A stretch of 19,637 bases of DNA from an uncultured Rickettsiales bacterium (GCA_900550565.1 URSG01000015.1:1-19637), one strand, 5' to 3'. Shown: positions 1 to 7,464, counted from the stretch's first letter. Made by a program: numbers and translations. Notes: generated from the letters alone by a model not told the origin.

Positions 1-163
1 CAACATACACACCAACAACGGCTGACGAACGAAATATTTCCAACAGAACCAGCGAATATACCGCATTATAAATACCATCGGCAAACCCCGTGAACAACCC
101 CAGGTTTGCAAATGAAAACCCACTGACAGAATTTCTAACTGATAAATATTTATCTTTGGCCAT
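1..163 (-). CDS. MFS-like transporter, N-terminal fragment (partial)
   Basis: An open frame starts with ATG at 163 and runs off the left edge after 54 codons without a stop. The peptide begins MAKDKYLSVRNSV and continues into a hydrophobic stretch containing NLGLFTGFADGIYNA. This resembles the first transmembrane helix of major facilitator superfamily proteins, so the product is probably an inner-membrane transporter of unknown substrate. The gene lies 49 bp downstream of the DciA-like gene on the same strand. No Shine-Dalgarno sequence precedes the ATG. A promoter-like pair (195-200 and 173-178) would place the transcript start only a few bases before it. The family assignment rests on a short hydrophobic N-terminus and is tentative. 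Confidence 0.55.
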   Translation of the reverse strand, partial: MAKDKYLSVRNSVSGFSFANLGLFTGFADGIYNAVYSLVLLEIFRSSAVVGVYV

Positions 164-172
164 AGCGGACTG

Positions 173-200
173 ATTTTATCACAAAAATGTTGATTTTCAA
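173..200 (-). promoter_or_regulatory. Putative promoter of the MFS-like gene
   Basis: On the minus strand TTGAAA (195-200) is separated by 16 bp from TAAAAT (173-178). The predicted transcript start falls near 166, three or four bases before the ATG at 163, which would give a nearly leaderless mRNA. This is a visual match only and lies in AT-rich sequence. Confidence 0.4.
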
Positions 201-212
201 AATCGTGTTGTA

Positions 213-542
213 TTATTTTCTGAAACTTATTTTTCCAATGGCATCACGGCCAAAGTAATTATTTAACTTTTCTGTGATTTCGTCCGTCATATATGACAAC
301 TGTAATGTGAACGCCGGACTGATTGGGCGAATTGCAACATTATAACGCCCATCGCGCATTTTTTTTATTGCCGCGACCTGTGCGACCGATGAAATTTCCG
401 GCCCCATAATTTCCGGCCATCGTGCGACCAAATCGGCATCAGATGCGCGCACGCCAAAATGCCGCATCAATCCGCCCAGTGCGCCCGCAATGGTTTGCGG
501 ACGACACACGCGTTTTGAAAATTTATCTGGTTGGTTTGACAT
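213..542 (-). CDS. DUF721 / DciA-like protein
   Basis: The 109-residue product matches the DUF721 (DciA) family. It has the conserved RWPEIMGPEI block around residues 41-50 (W42, G47), then alternating beta/helix segments (GRYNVAIRPISPAFTLQLSY, residues 66-84) and a C-terminal ISF. DciA is the replicative-helicase loader or partner in bacteria that lack DnaC/DnaI. This is a short form with little beyond the KH-like core. The ATG at 542 overlaps the end of mltA by 20 bp. Only a weak AAAGAA precedes it, so translation is probably coupled to mltA. The family call is good; the helicase-loading role is inferred from the family. Confidence 0.8.
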   Translation of the reverse strand: MSNQPDKFSKRVCRPQTIAGALGGLMRHFGVRASDADLVARWPEIMGPEISSVAQVAAIKKMRDGRYNVAIRPISPAFTLQLSYMTDEITEKLNNYFGRDAIGKISFRK

Positions 543-1626
543 ACGTATATTCTTTGGGCATCAAGATAAACATTTCGCCTTGGGCGTGTTGACCGTGTGC
601 AAACTTATAGGCCTCGTCCCCTTTGCCAAAGAATATGTCAGCACGAATCCAACCGCGAATTGCACTGCCTGTATCCTGGGCAATCATCAACCGACGGAAA
701 CGGCGTCCATCAGACAGGTTTGTGCTGATATAGACCGGCATTCCCAATGTATAAATACTGTCGTCCATGGCGATTGAACGAATCTTGGACAGTGGTGTGC
801 CCAGTTTTCCAATTACATCTGGTGGCACAGATTCATAGAAATACACATAACGCGGATTTTTATAAATCACATCACGCGCCAGCGTCGGATTCTTTTTCAA
901 ATACGACCAAACTGCATCGGCCGAATACCCATTATCTGGGCGAATACCACGACTGCGCAATTCTTCGCCAATAGATTTGAACGGCATATCATTGACCGCG
1001 GCAAAGTTTAATTTCACCATTTTTCCATCGTCCAGTTGCAACATACCACTGCCCTGAATCTGGATATTCTGGACGTCAACAATATTTGCCCAATACAGAA
1101 CGCGACCAATTTTCTTTTCTACGATATCTTTTTTGGCAACGCCCTTATAGGCGCGACCATCGGTTGGCACGCCCATCAACGGTTCATTGCACGCGGCGGT
1201 CTTGGTTCTGCACGCTGGGATAATTGGGGAATAGTATCCTGTGTATGTCCCGCGATCTGTGCCGTTATCATTATAAACCTTGTACGGTTGGAAATTAGAT
1301 TCAAACCACGCGCGTACCGTTGCCGTATTCGCCGATGCCGACGGCAACATTCTGCATTTTTCTGCGAACAGTTCGCGGTCTGGGATTACGCGGCCCGTGT
1401 ATTGAATTTTCGCCTTGCACGAATTACGAAACGCCTGTAAAGCATATCGCACGTCATCATCGCGCCAGCCTGGCAATTCACTGTATGAAACACGACGCAG
1501 ATTTGATGGTACAACAGATTTGTCACCTGTATGCGTCGGCGCAGACAAATCACACGCCGCCAACGCCACAACCCCACACAGTGCAATAATCCACTTTGTT
1601 ATGCTGAAAAAATTCCTATCCGCCAT
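523..1626 (-). CDS. mltA: Membrane-bound lytic murein transglycosylase A (lipoprotein)
   Basis: The 367-residue protein cleaves the glycan strands of peptidoglycan, forming 1,6-anhydromuramyl ends, from the periplasmic face of the outer membrane. The N-terminus is a lipoprotein signal with lipobox LAAC (C25). The MltA domain follows (GTYTGYYSPIIPA, VQIQGSG-like VQNIQIQGSGMLQL), then the 3D domain near the C-terminus with QDTGSAIRG (317-325) and RAD (328-330). This aligns with the family's catalytic aspartate block (D-x-G-G-A-I-x-G); one glycine is replaced by serine here. GGGAG at 1639-1643 serves the ATG at 1626. The gene is followed by the overlapping DciA-like gene and diverges from secB. 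The mltA/secB neighbourhood recurs in alphaproteobacteria. Confidence 0.93.
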   Translation of the reverse strand: MADRNFFSITKWIIALCGVVALAACDLSAPTHTGDKSVVPSNLRRVSYSELPGWRDDDVRYALQAFRNSCKAKIQYTGRVIPDRELFAEKCRMLPSASANTATVRAWFESNFQPYKVYNDNGTDRGTYTGYYSPIIPACRTKTAACNEPLMGVPTDGRAYKGVAKKDIVEKKIGRVLYWANIVDVQNIQIQGSGMLQLDDGKMVKLNFAAVNDMPFKSIGEELRSRGIRPDNGYSADAVWSYLKKNPTLARDVIYKNPRYVYFYESVPPDVIGKLGTPLSKIRSIAMDDSIYTLGMPVYISTNLSDGRRFRRLMIAQDTGSAIRGWIRADIFFGKGDEAYKFAHGQHAQGEMFILMPKEYTYVKPTR

Positions 1627-1645
1627 TTTTTGTTATCTCTCCCAC

Positions 1646-1673
1646 TTGTAAAATAATTTTATAATGCTATATT
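1646..1673 (+). promoter_or_regulatory. Putative secB promoter (extended -10)
   Basis: TTGTAA (1646-1651), a 16-bp spacer, and TATATT (1668-1673) preceded by TGC, giving an extended -10. It lies in the 116-bp mltA/secB divergent region. On the opposite strand a TATAAA (1658-1663) could serve mltA, but no good -35 accompanies it. Confidence 0.45.
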
Positions 1674-1742
1674 ATCATAAAACACGGGGTCAAGTCCAGG
1701 ACGGGTTTTACCCCCACAGCATTAAAACAGGAGTAAAACACA

Positions 1743-2189
1743 ATGGCAAAATTCAAAATCATTTCCCAGTTTTTAAAAGACATCTCGTTTGAAAGCCCAA
1801 ATGTCCCAGAATTATTCTTTAAACAGGAAAACGGCCAGGCAAAACTGGAAATCAACATTGATATTCAAATCAAAGGCGCAGAAAACAACCTGTTTATGGT
1901 TGACCTGGTGACCAAGGTTCATTCTAAACTGGACGCCGGTGACAAATCTATCTTTTTGATTGAATCAACATATTCTGGCCTGGTTCAAATGGACGAAGAA
2001 AAAGACGAAGACGCGAAAAAACGCACTTTGCTGATTGATGTTCCGACCCTGTTGTTCCCAGCGGTGCGCAGTCTGATTACACGCCTGACCGCTGAATCTG
2101 GGTTCCCTGCATTTGCGATGCAGCCGGTTGATTTTGCCGAACTGTATGCCCAGAAACAGGCGCAAAACGCCGCAGCAAATGCGAAATAA
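1743..2189 (+). CDS. secB: Protein-export chaperone SecB
   Basis: The 148-residue product is a cytosolic, tetrameric export chaperone that keeps preproteins unfolded and hands them to SecA. Recognisable family blocks are KFKIISQFLKDISFESPN at the N-terminus, ENNLFMVDLVTKV in the middle and PTLLFPAVRSLITRLTAESGFP towards the C-terminus. The length is normal for the family. AGGAG at 1729-1733 lies 9 nt before the ATG. The gene stands alone, ending in a strong intrinsic terminator at 2205-2233. Many gene products in this window carry Sec signals (the MltA, PBP-activator and secretin-like lipoproteins). Confidence 0.96.
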   Translation: MAKFKIISQFLKDISFESPNVPELFFKQENGQAKLEINIDIQIKGAENNLFMVDLVTKVHSKLDAGDKSIFLIESTYSGLVQMDEEKDEDAKKRTLLIDVPTLLFPAVRSLITRLTAESGFPAFAMQPVDFAELYAQKQAQNAAANAK

Positions 2190-2204
2190 TATCGCACAGG
2201 TATA

Positions 2205-2233
2205 AAAAAATGCGCCAATCTGGCGCATTTTTT
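2205..2233. terminator. Bidirectional intrinsic terminator between secB and the small membrane protein
   Basis: A 13-bp perfect stem (2205-2217 with 2221-2233) closes a 3-nt loop. The GC core TGCGCCA/TGGCGCA is flanked by A-runs and T-runs, so it works from either side. The last bases overlap the stop codon of the minus-strand gene at 2232. Confidence 0.88.
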
Positions 2234-2510
2234 ATTTTGAATGGCGTTGCCACAATATTGCCAATGCCGGCACCAAGAAAAACACAACCCCCAGCATTTG
2301 CCACAGTGCAATCCCACTTATCATTGAAAAGAACATCATCATCGGCGAAACACCCGTCACCACGACCAGCGCAAACAGGAATCCCGGCACAAACAATGCC
2401 AACGCGCCAACCACCAGACCCAAAATTACATTTATCAAAAATGCACGAAACAGCGTCGCCTGGCGCACATATAATTTCATATTTTGGATTTCACATATTT
2501 CTTTTTTCAT
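2232..2510 (-). CDS. Small inner-membrane protein, unknown function
   Basis: I do not recognise this 92-residue protein. It begins with a charged segment of about 20 residues (MKKEICEIQNMKLYVRQ). About three hydrophobic helices follow, around residues 22-40, 43-65 and 67-87, including LGLVVGALALFVPGFLFALVVV and MLGVVFFLVPALAILW, and a short basic tail ends in RHSK. AAGGGGG (2516-2522) 5 nt before the ATG at 2510 supports that start over the ATG ten codons later. It follows ruvC by 50 bp on the same strand and is likely cotranscribed with it. It ends in the terminator shared with secB. Confidence 0.7.
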   Translation of the reverse strand: MKKEICEIQNMKLYVRQATLFRAFLINVILGLVVGALALFVPGFLFALVVVTGVSPMMMFFSMISGIALWQMLGVVFFLVPALAILWQRHSK

Positions 2511-2560
2511 AACAGCCCCCTTTTGTTTTATACAATCATTTTATCATATTGCGCGCGTTT

Positions 2561-3040
2561 TCAAAAACTGAATTTAAGCATATTTGCATGTGCCAACGCG
2601 ATGGCAATGGCGTCACTTTCGTCTGGGGTTTTAGGACGCGCCGCCGGCAACAAGATACGCACCATTTTATACACCTGGTCTTTGTCGGCATGCCCGGCCG
2701 ACGTCAGTGCCTTTTTAATCTTGTTCGGTTCATATTCGTATATCGGAATATCACGCGACGCCACCGCGACAATCGCCGCCGCACGTGCATGCCCCAGTGC
2801 AAGTGTCGTTTGTGGGTTTTTATTCACAAATGTAATTTCAATACTGCACACATCTGGGGCAAATGTATCCACCAATTTCGACACGCCACGAAAAATATTT
2901 GCCAATCGTTGTGGCATTGGGTCGCTCGCCGGTGGCAGAATAACCCCACTGGCGATATATTTTCTGTTTTGTCCCTGGCTGTCAATTATAGCCCACCCGG
3001 TATGCAACAGTCCTGGGTCAATTCCCAAAATTCGTGTCAT
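2561..3040 (-). CDS. ruvC: Holliday junction resolvase RuvC
   Basis: The 159-residue endonuclease cuts four-way DNA junctions symmetrically during recombinational repair, as a dimer working with RuvAB. The four acidic metal-binding residues are all visible: D8 in MTRILGIDPG, E68 in CSIEITF, and D140 and D143 in PDESDAIAIALAH. The length is normal or slightly short. AAGGGA lies about 8 nt before the ATG at 3040, and the stop is TGA. In many bacteria the order is yebC-ruvC-ruvA-ruvB. Here yebC is upstream on the same strand, but ruvA is on the opposite strand beyond it and ruvB is missing. Confidence 0.95.
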   Translation of the reverse strand: MTRILGIDPGLLHTGWAIIDSQGQNRKYIASGVILPPASDPMPQRLANIFRGVSKLVDTFAPDVCSIEITFVNKNPQTTLALGHARAAAIVAVASRDIPIYEYEPNKIKKALTSAGHADKDQVYKMVRILLPAARPKTPDESDAIAIALAHANMLKFSF

Positions 3041-3063
3041 ATTAAATGTCCCTTTGTGTAATA

Positions 3064-3072
3064 ATTATACCA
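3064..3072 (-). promoter_or_regulatory. Putative extended -10 promoter of ruvC
   Basis: The minus strand reads TGGTATAAT, a perfect extended -10 (TGnTATAAT). No -35 match is present because the yebC terminator hairpin fills that position. The transcript would start about 17 bp before the ruvC ATG. Confidence 0.55.
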
Positions 3073-3074
3073 TA

Positions 3075-3102
3075 AAAAAGACCGGTTTTCGCCGGTCTTT
3101 TT
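3075..3102 (-). terminator. Intrinsic terminator of yebC
   Basis: An 11-bp perfect stem (3075-3085 with 3092-3102, core GACCGG/CCGGTC) closes a 6-nt loop. T-runs flank both sides, so it can act in either direction. It lies 20 bp after the yebC stop and directly abuts the ruvC -10. Confidence 0.88.
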
Positions 3103-3122
3103 TATATTTTTTACGCGCTGCG

Positions 3123-3839
3123 TTATGCCGCCGCAGTGAACACTTTTTGAACGTCGTCATTGTCGTCCAACGCGTCCACCAATTTTTCCAGTTTGGCATA
3201 CGCTTCGTCGTCCAGGTCAACCGGCATATTCGGAACCCAGGTCAATTCTGCGTTATCAGGTTCACCCAAGACATCATTTAACGCCTTTTGCACGGTGATA
3301 AAATCATCAGGTTTTGTTGTTATAATAAAACCTTCGTCTGATGTTTCCAGATTGTCCGCATTTGCGTCCATAATGATTTCCATCATTTCATCTTCGGTTT
3401 TGCCAACAGATGCCGGATACATAATCTGGCCTGCGCGCGTGAACATAAACACAACAGACCCCTCTTCGCCCATATTACCGCCGTTTTTCGCAAATATGTT
3501 GCGGATTTCTGGCACAGTGCGACGTGGGTTATCGGTCAATGCCTCTACAATAACGGGAACCGCGTTCGGGCCATAGCCTTCATAGCGCACGGCAACATAG
3601 TTTTCAGTATTGCTGCCCGACGCCTTGTCAATCGCGCGTTTAATGTTATCGTTCGGCATAGAATTCTTGCGTGCTTGCAATATAGCCAAACGCAAACGCG
3701 GATTATTGTCCGGATTTTTATCGCCCAGTTTGGCCGCCATCGTTATTTCACGCGCCAGTTTTGTGAACAAACCGCTGCGTGCGGCGTCCACGGCACCCTT
3801 TTTATGCTGAATATTGTGCCATTTGCTGTGTCCACTCAT
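3123..3839 (-). CDS. yebC: YebC/PmpR family protein
   Basis: The 238-residue cytosolic protein opens with the family signature MSGHSKWHNIQHKKGAVDAA and contains YEGYGPNAVPVIVEALTDNPRRTVPEIR in the middle. It has the usual three-domain length. Family members act as transcription regulators, and more recent work implicates them in relieving ribosome stalling at difficult sequences such as polyproline; which applies here cannot be read from sequence. AAAGGTC (3844-3850) precedes the ATG at 3839. The gene diverges from ruvA over only 50 bp and ends in its own terminator before ruvC. Confidence 0.95.
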   Translation of the reverse strand: MSGHSKWHNIQHKKGAVDAARSGLFTKLAREITMAAKLGDKNPDNNPRLRLAILQARKNSMPNDNIKRAIDKASGSNTENYVAVRYEGYGPNAVPVIVEALTDNPRRTVPEIRNIFAKNGGNMGEEGSVVFMFTRAGQIMYPASVGKTEDEMMEIIMDANADNLETSDEGFIITTKPDDFITVQKALNDVLGEPDNAELTWVPNMPVDLDDEAYAKLEKLVDALDDNDDVQKVFTAAA

Positions 3840-3841
3840 AT

Positions 3842-3870
3842 TTGACCTTTTACTTTAATTAGATTAGAAT
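3842..3870 (+). promoter_or_regulatory. ruvA-mnmE promoter
   Basis: TTGACC (3842-3847), a 17-bp spacer and TAGAAT (3865-3870) make a near-consensus sigma-70 type promoter. The start would fall near 3877, just before the ruvA ribosome-binding site AAAGGA (3878-3883). The -35 overlaps the yebC ribosome-binding site on the other strand. Confidence 0.65.
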
Positions 3871-3889
3871 TACCCCAAAAGGATAACAA
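3861..3889 (-). promoter_or_regulatory. yebC promoter, overlapping the ruvA promoter
   Basis: On the minus strand TTGTTA (3884-3889), a 17-bp spacer and TAATCT (3861-3866). Its -10 overlaps the -10 of the ruvA promoter by two bases, so polymerase could not occupy both promoters at once. Confidence 0.5.
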
Positions 3890-4471
3890 ATGATTGGCAA
3901 ATTGCAAGGGGTTGTTGATTATATTGGCGATGGATTCGTAATTTTGATGGCAGGCCCTGTCGGATACAAGGTTTTTACCCCAGACACGCTGTCCCCACGC
4001 GAAACGGTCGCATTATGGATTGAAACCGTCGTACGCGAAGATTCAATTCGCCTGTTCGGTTTCAAAACGCTGGCGGCGCAAAACTTGTTCGTGCAACTGA
4101 CGGGCGTATCCGGCGTCGGGCCCAAGGGCGCGCTGTCCATACTGAACACATTACCAACCGACACGCTGATGTCCGCCATTGCAACGGGCGACGCAAAAAC
4201 AATCACTGCTGCGCCCGGCGTCGGGAAAAAGGTGGCCGAAAAAATTATTGTTGAATTAAAGAACAAAATTGCTGGCAACGCGTTTAATTTTGACGCAACC
4301 GCAGACGCGGGCGGCTCTGCCCTGCCCGATTTGTTGGCGGCGTTGGAATCATTGGGATACCGCCGTCTGGACATTGTTGAAATGGCACAAAAATTGGTTG
4401 CCGCAAATCCAGGGCTGGACGTTGCAAAACTGGTTCCATTGGCACTGAAAGAAATATCTGGAAATAAATAA
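3890..4471 (+). CDS. ruvA: Holliday junction branch-migration protein RuvA
   Basis: The 193-residue DNA-binding subunit recognises four-way junctions and anchors the RuvB helicase rings. The N-terminal OB-fold starts MIGKLQGVVDYIGDGFVIL. Two helix-hairpin-helix motifs follow (LTGVSGVGPKGALSIL and APGVGKKVAEKIIVELK). The C-terminal RuvB-binding domain includes ALESLGYRRLDIVEMAQKL. The length is normal. AAAGGA lies 6 nt before the ATG. The stop TAA shares one base with the mnmE start (TAATG), so the two are translationally coupled. RuvB, the usual next gene, is replaced by mnmE here and must lie elsewhere if present. Confidence 0.96.
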   Translation: MIGKLQGVVDYIGDGFVILMAGPVGYKVFTPDTLSPRETVALWIETVVREDSIRLFGFKTLAAQNLFVQLTGVSGVGPKGALSILNTLPTDTLMSAIATGDAKTITAAPGVGKKVAEKIIVELKNKIAGNAFNFDATADAGGSALPDLLAALESLGYRRLDIVEMAQKLVAANPGLDVAKLVPLALKEISGNK

Positions 4472-5775
4472 TGAATAATAATGATACAATTTTTGCCCTG
4501 TCATCGGGGCACGGGAAAAGTGGCGTTGCCGTTGTGCGAATTGCAGGCGACAATCTGCACGATTTGTTTGCGCAATTACTGGGGCGCAGTAATTTTGATG
4601 CACGCCACGCGTATTTTGCAAATCTGGCCGATAATGCCGGCGATTTAATTGACCAGGTAATTTTAGTTTTCTTTGCTGCACCGCATTCGTTTACCGGCAC
4701 AGACGTTATTGAAATCCACTCGCACGGGGCGCCGGCGGTGATAAATAAAATATTTGATTTTCTGGCCACAACTGGTGCGCGTATGGCATCACGTGGCGAA
4801 TTTTCACGTCGCGCGTTTTATAACGGCAAAATGGATTTAACAGATATTGATGGCCTGGCCGCATTGCTGGACGCCCAGACCGAACGTCAACGTCGCGCTG
4901 CACTGAAATCTATGATGGGTCGCGACAGTCAAATTTATGACGCCTGGCGGTCCCAGATGATTGAAATCGCCGCATACGCCGCCGCGATTTTAGATTACGC
5001 AGATGACGAATTGCCAACAAACATCGGCGAAAAAATTCGCGACAAAGCGCAAATTTTATACAACGAAATAAATAATGCAATTTCGCGCTATGCGGCGTCA
5101 CGCGCTATCCGCAGCGGTTTTAACATCACACTGGCCGGCAACACAAACGCAGGCAAATCATCATTGTTTAATCGCCTGGTTGGCGAAAGTCGCGCGATTG
5201 TATCTGACACGCCCGGCACCACGCGCGACGTCATAGACGCCACATTGGATATTGACGGATACATGGTAAACATTTCTGATACCGCCGGCCTGCGCGATAC
5301 AGACGACGAAATTGAACAGATTGGAATTCAGCGCACAAATGACGAAATTAAAAACGCCGATTTGATTCTGCGCGTTGTTGACGGCACACAAAACGCACCA
5401 ATCGCCAGTGGCGCGCCAAACGAAATTACGGTCATAAATAAATCTGACATGTGCGATTGTAAAAATAAAAACGATGCGATTTATGTATCGGCCAAGACGG
5501 GCGACGGAATTGATAACCTGATGATTGCAATCCGTAAAAAGATTGATGAATTGGTTGGAAATTCAGAATCCCAAATCACGGTCAATGCACGCACGCGCGC
5601 CCTGATGATGGACGCGACATACGAATTACGCGCCGCAATTTCGGTCGGCGATAATTATGATATGTTTGCCGAACACGTTCGTCGTGCCGCCGACGCAATC
5701 GGCAAAATCCTGGGGACAATCAGTGCCGCCGATGTTATGGACGCAACATTTTCACAACTGTGTTTGGGTAAATAA
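4471..5775 (+). CDS. mnmE: tRNA uridine-34 modification GTPase MnmE
   Basis: The 434-residue protein works with MnmG to add (carboxymethyl)aminomethyl groups at C5 of wobble uridine 34 of certain tRNAs. The N-terminal folate-binding domain covers about residues 1-120 and contains ASRGEFSRRAFYNGKMDL. A helical domain holds an inserted Ras-like G domain with GNTNAGKS (223-230), DTPGTTRD (246-253), DTAG (270-273) and NKSD (323-326). The C-terminus is the diagnostic CLGK (C431). It is slightly shorter than the usual roughly 450 residues. It starts inside the ruvA stop codon and is the second gene of that operon. Confidence 0.96.
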   Translation: MNNNDTIFALSSGHGKSGVAVVRIAGDNLHDLFAQLLGRSNFDARHAYFANLADNAGDLIDQVILVFFAAPHSFTGTDVIEIHSHGAPAVINKIFDFLATTGARMASRGEFSRRAFYNGKMDLTDIDGLAALLDAQTERQRRAALKSMMGRDSQIYDAWRSQMIEIAAYAAAILDYADDELPTNIGEKIRDKAQILYNEINNAISRYAASRAIRSGFNITLAGNTNAGKSSLFNRLVGESRAIVSDTPGTTRDVIDATLDIDGYMVNISDTAGLRDTDDEIEQIGIQRTNDEIKNADLILRVVDGTQNAPIASGAPNEITVINKSDMCDCKNKNDAIYVSAKTGDGIDNLMIAIRKKIDELVGNSESQITVNARTRALMMDATYELRAAISVGDNYDMFAEHVRRAADAIGKILGTISAADVMDATFSQLCLGK

Positions 5776-5777
5776 AA

Positions 5778-5794
5778 ACCGCCCATTGGGCGGT
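5778..5794 (+). terminator. GC-rich hairpin after mnmE (weak terminator candidate)
   Basis: Seven perfect GC-rich pairs (ACCGCCC with GGGCGGT) close a 3-nt loop two bases after the mnmE stop. The downstream sequence GTCTAAATTA is not a T-run, so it may be an attenuating or mRNA-protecting hairpin rather than a full terminator. Confidence 0.45.
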
Positions 5795-5809
5795 GTCTAA
5801 ATTAAAGAA

Positions 5810-5829
5810 AACGGCGCATCTGCGCCGTT
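5810..5829 (-). terminator. Intrinsic terminator of the acyl-CoA synthetase gene
   Basis: A 9-bp perfect stem AACGGCGCA/TGCGCCGTT (5810-5818 with 5821-5829) closes a 2-nt loop. On the minus strand the T-rich TTTTCTTT follows, as expected for a terminator 9 bp after the stop at 5839. On the plus strand only an AT-rich tail follows, so it may also stop mnmE transcripts less efficiently. Confidence 0.7.
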
Positions 5830-5838
5830 ATATTTAAT

Positions 5839-7419
5839 TTATTCTTTACGGATTGGGTATTTGCCGTCAATCAAATTCTGCCGCACCACATGATGTTTCA
5901 CTTTCTGTGTGCTGGTCATTGGCAACTCGTCGGTCGTCATGGCAAAGTGCGTTACCCATTTATATGACGCAACCTTTTTATTCGCCTGGGCAACCGCCGC
6001 AGCCAATTTTTCCAGCGTCATATCTTTATCCACACTGAATACGCCATAAGTCACCGTTTTATCTTTGACCTTGTGTTCAAACACGGCAACGTTTTTGACT
6101 CCTGGGATTTTCATAAACAGACCTTCCAGTTCATCGGGATAAACGTTTTTACCACTGTCCAAAACAATCACTTGTTTTTTACGGCCGGCGAAATGCAATT
6201 CGCCATTTTTATCCATAGATACCATATCGCCTGTGTTAAAGAATCCGCGTTCATCAAACACCTGTTCGTTGACTGTCGGATTATCCAGGTATCCACCAAA
6301 CACCTGGTGACCGCGCAACCACAGAACGCCCACGCCATCTTCGTTTTTATCACGAATTTCGCATTCGTTGTTTGATGTTGGCGCACCAAACGCAAACGGA
6401 AAACGACGCTTGGTCGGCTTGGAAATACAGATTGGCCCCACGGTTTCGGTAAGTCCGTATCCCTGGATAAATGTCAGCCCCAGGCGTTCATAGAACTTTT
6501 CAACCTCGGGCTTGGTGGCGGCACCACCTGCAATCAGCAAACGCGCACGTCCACCAAAGATTTCCAACACGGGTTCTTGAACCTTGCGCACCAGAAATCC
6601 CAGACCAATTTTTTCCAACGTCTTGCCGTATTTCAATACGAACGACACCATCCACCACATTTTCTTTTCTTTTAACGCATCAATGATACGGTTTCTGATA
6701 ACCTCAAACAATCTGGGGACCGCCGGAATCAGTTGCGGTTTGTATTTCTTGAAATCCGCCATAATTTCCTTTGGATTGACAGTCGGTTGCAACAGCATAC
6801 CAGACCCATAATGCATAGTCGCCAAAATCTCAACCGCGAAACCAAAGATATGATACATCGGCAAGAAACCATACATAATGTCGCCTGCGTTTATCCACTC
6901 GTGCATATCTTCCAGTGAATTTGCGCATTCAATCAGGTTAAAATGCGTCAATGGCACAACCTTGGGCGTGCCGGTTGACCCCGATGTAAATGACAGTGTT
7001 GCAATCTCGGTTGATTCAACCGGTGCCGCGGTCAAATCAGGATTTGGTTTGCCGTCTTTTTTCGTAATGTCATAAAAATTAAACTTGTCCGTTTTATAGA
7101 AAAATGACTTTTCCGCGCAAATCATTTTGCATTTTGTGATTTCCGCCATATTGTCATATTCAAACGGTGTCAGATTTGTATCCAGCAGCAGCACGCGTCC
7201 GCCCAGATACCAAATTGCAAACATCGTAATTGGAAATTGGGGGATATTGTGTGCCAAAACACCAACAACATCACCACGTCCGATTCCGGCCGCATGCAGC
7301 GACGCCGCACGTGCGCGCACCATTTCAGAAAACTCAGAAAACGTGATGTTTTCGCGCACCAAAATCAGATAATCAGGCCATGTTGCCACCGCCTTTTCCA
7401 GCAACTGATACATATTCAT
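5839..7419 (-). CDS. AMP-forming acyl-CoA synthetase (long-chain fatty acid-CoA ligase-like)
   Basis: The 526-residue ANL-superfamily enzyme should activate a carboxylic acid, probably a fatty acid, with ATP to an acyl-AMP and then a thioester. The signature TLSFTSGSTGTPK (141-153), YGLTE (321-325), NTGD (395-398), GRKKQVI (412-418) and the C-terminal lysine region TSTQKVKHH (502-510) are all present in normal order and spacing, so it looks catalytically intact. The start is the ATG at 7419 with AAGGA (7430-7434) 10 nt upstream. A longer in-frame extension to 7881 overlaps xth antisense and is rejected. The gene stands alone. The substrate (free fatty acid or acyl-ACP/lysophospholipid pathway) cannot be decided from sequence. 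Confidence 0.85.
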   Translation of the reverse strand: MNMYQLLEKAVATWPDYLILVRENITFSEFSEMVRARAASLHAAGIGRGDVVGVLAHNIPQFPITMFAIWYLGGRVLLLDTNLTPFEYDNMAEITKCKMICAEKSFFYKTDKFNFYDITKKDGKPNPDLTAAPVESTEIATLSFTSGSTGTPKVVPLTHFNLIECANSLEDMHEWINAGDIMYGFLPMYHIFGFAVEILATMHYGSGMLLQPTVNPKEIMADFKKYKPQLIPAVPRLFEVIRNRIIDALKEKKMWWMVSFVLKYGKTLEKIGLGFLVRKVQEPVLEIFGGRARLLIAGGAATKPEVEKFYERLGLTFIQGYGLTETVGPICISKPTKRRFPFAFGAPTSNNECEIRDKNEDGVGVLWLRGHQVFGGYLDNPTVNEQVFDERGFFNTGDMVSMDKNGELHFAGRKKQVIVLDSGKNVYPDELEGLFMKIPGVKNVAVFEHKVKDKTVTYGVFSVDKDMTLEKLAAAVAQANKKVASYKWVTHFAMTTDELPMTSTQKVKHHVVRQNLIDGKYPIRKE

Positions 7420-7435
7420 AGTAAAAAAATCCTTG

Positions 7436-7464
7436 TTGTTTTTATATTGAACTGACTGTATTAT
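7436..7464 (+). promoter_or_regulatory. Putative xth promoter
   Basis: TTGTTT (7436-7441), 17 bp, TATTAT (7459-7464). The transcript would start near 7471, at the AAAGGA ribosome-binding site (7471-7476), which sits a rather long 13 nt before the ATG. Confidence 0.4.

Noticed and set aside
490..1651. Plus-strand open frames opposite mltA
   Set aside because: They are antisense shadows of a well-recognised gene, with no independent signals.
2484..3281. A 265-codon plus-strand open frame across ruvC and the yebC end
   Set aside because: It is antisense to two recognised genes and two control regions, and its translation resembles no family.
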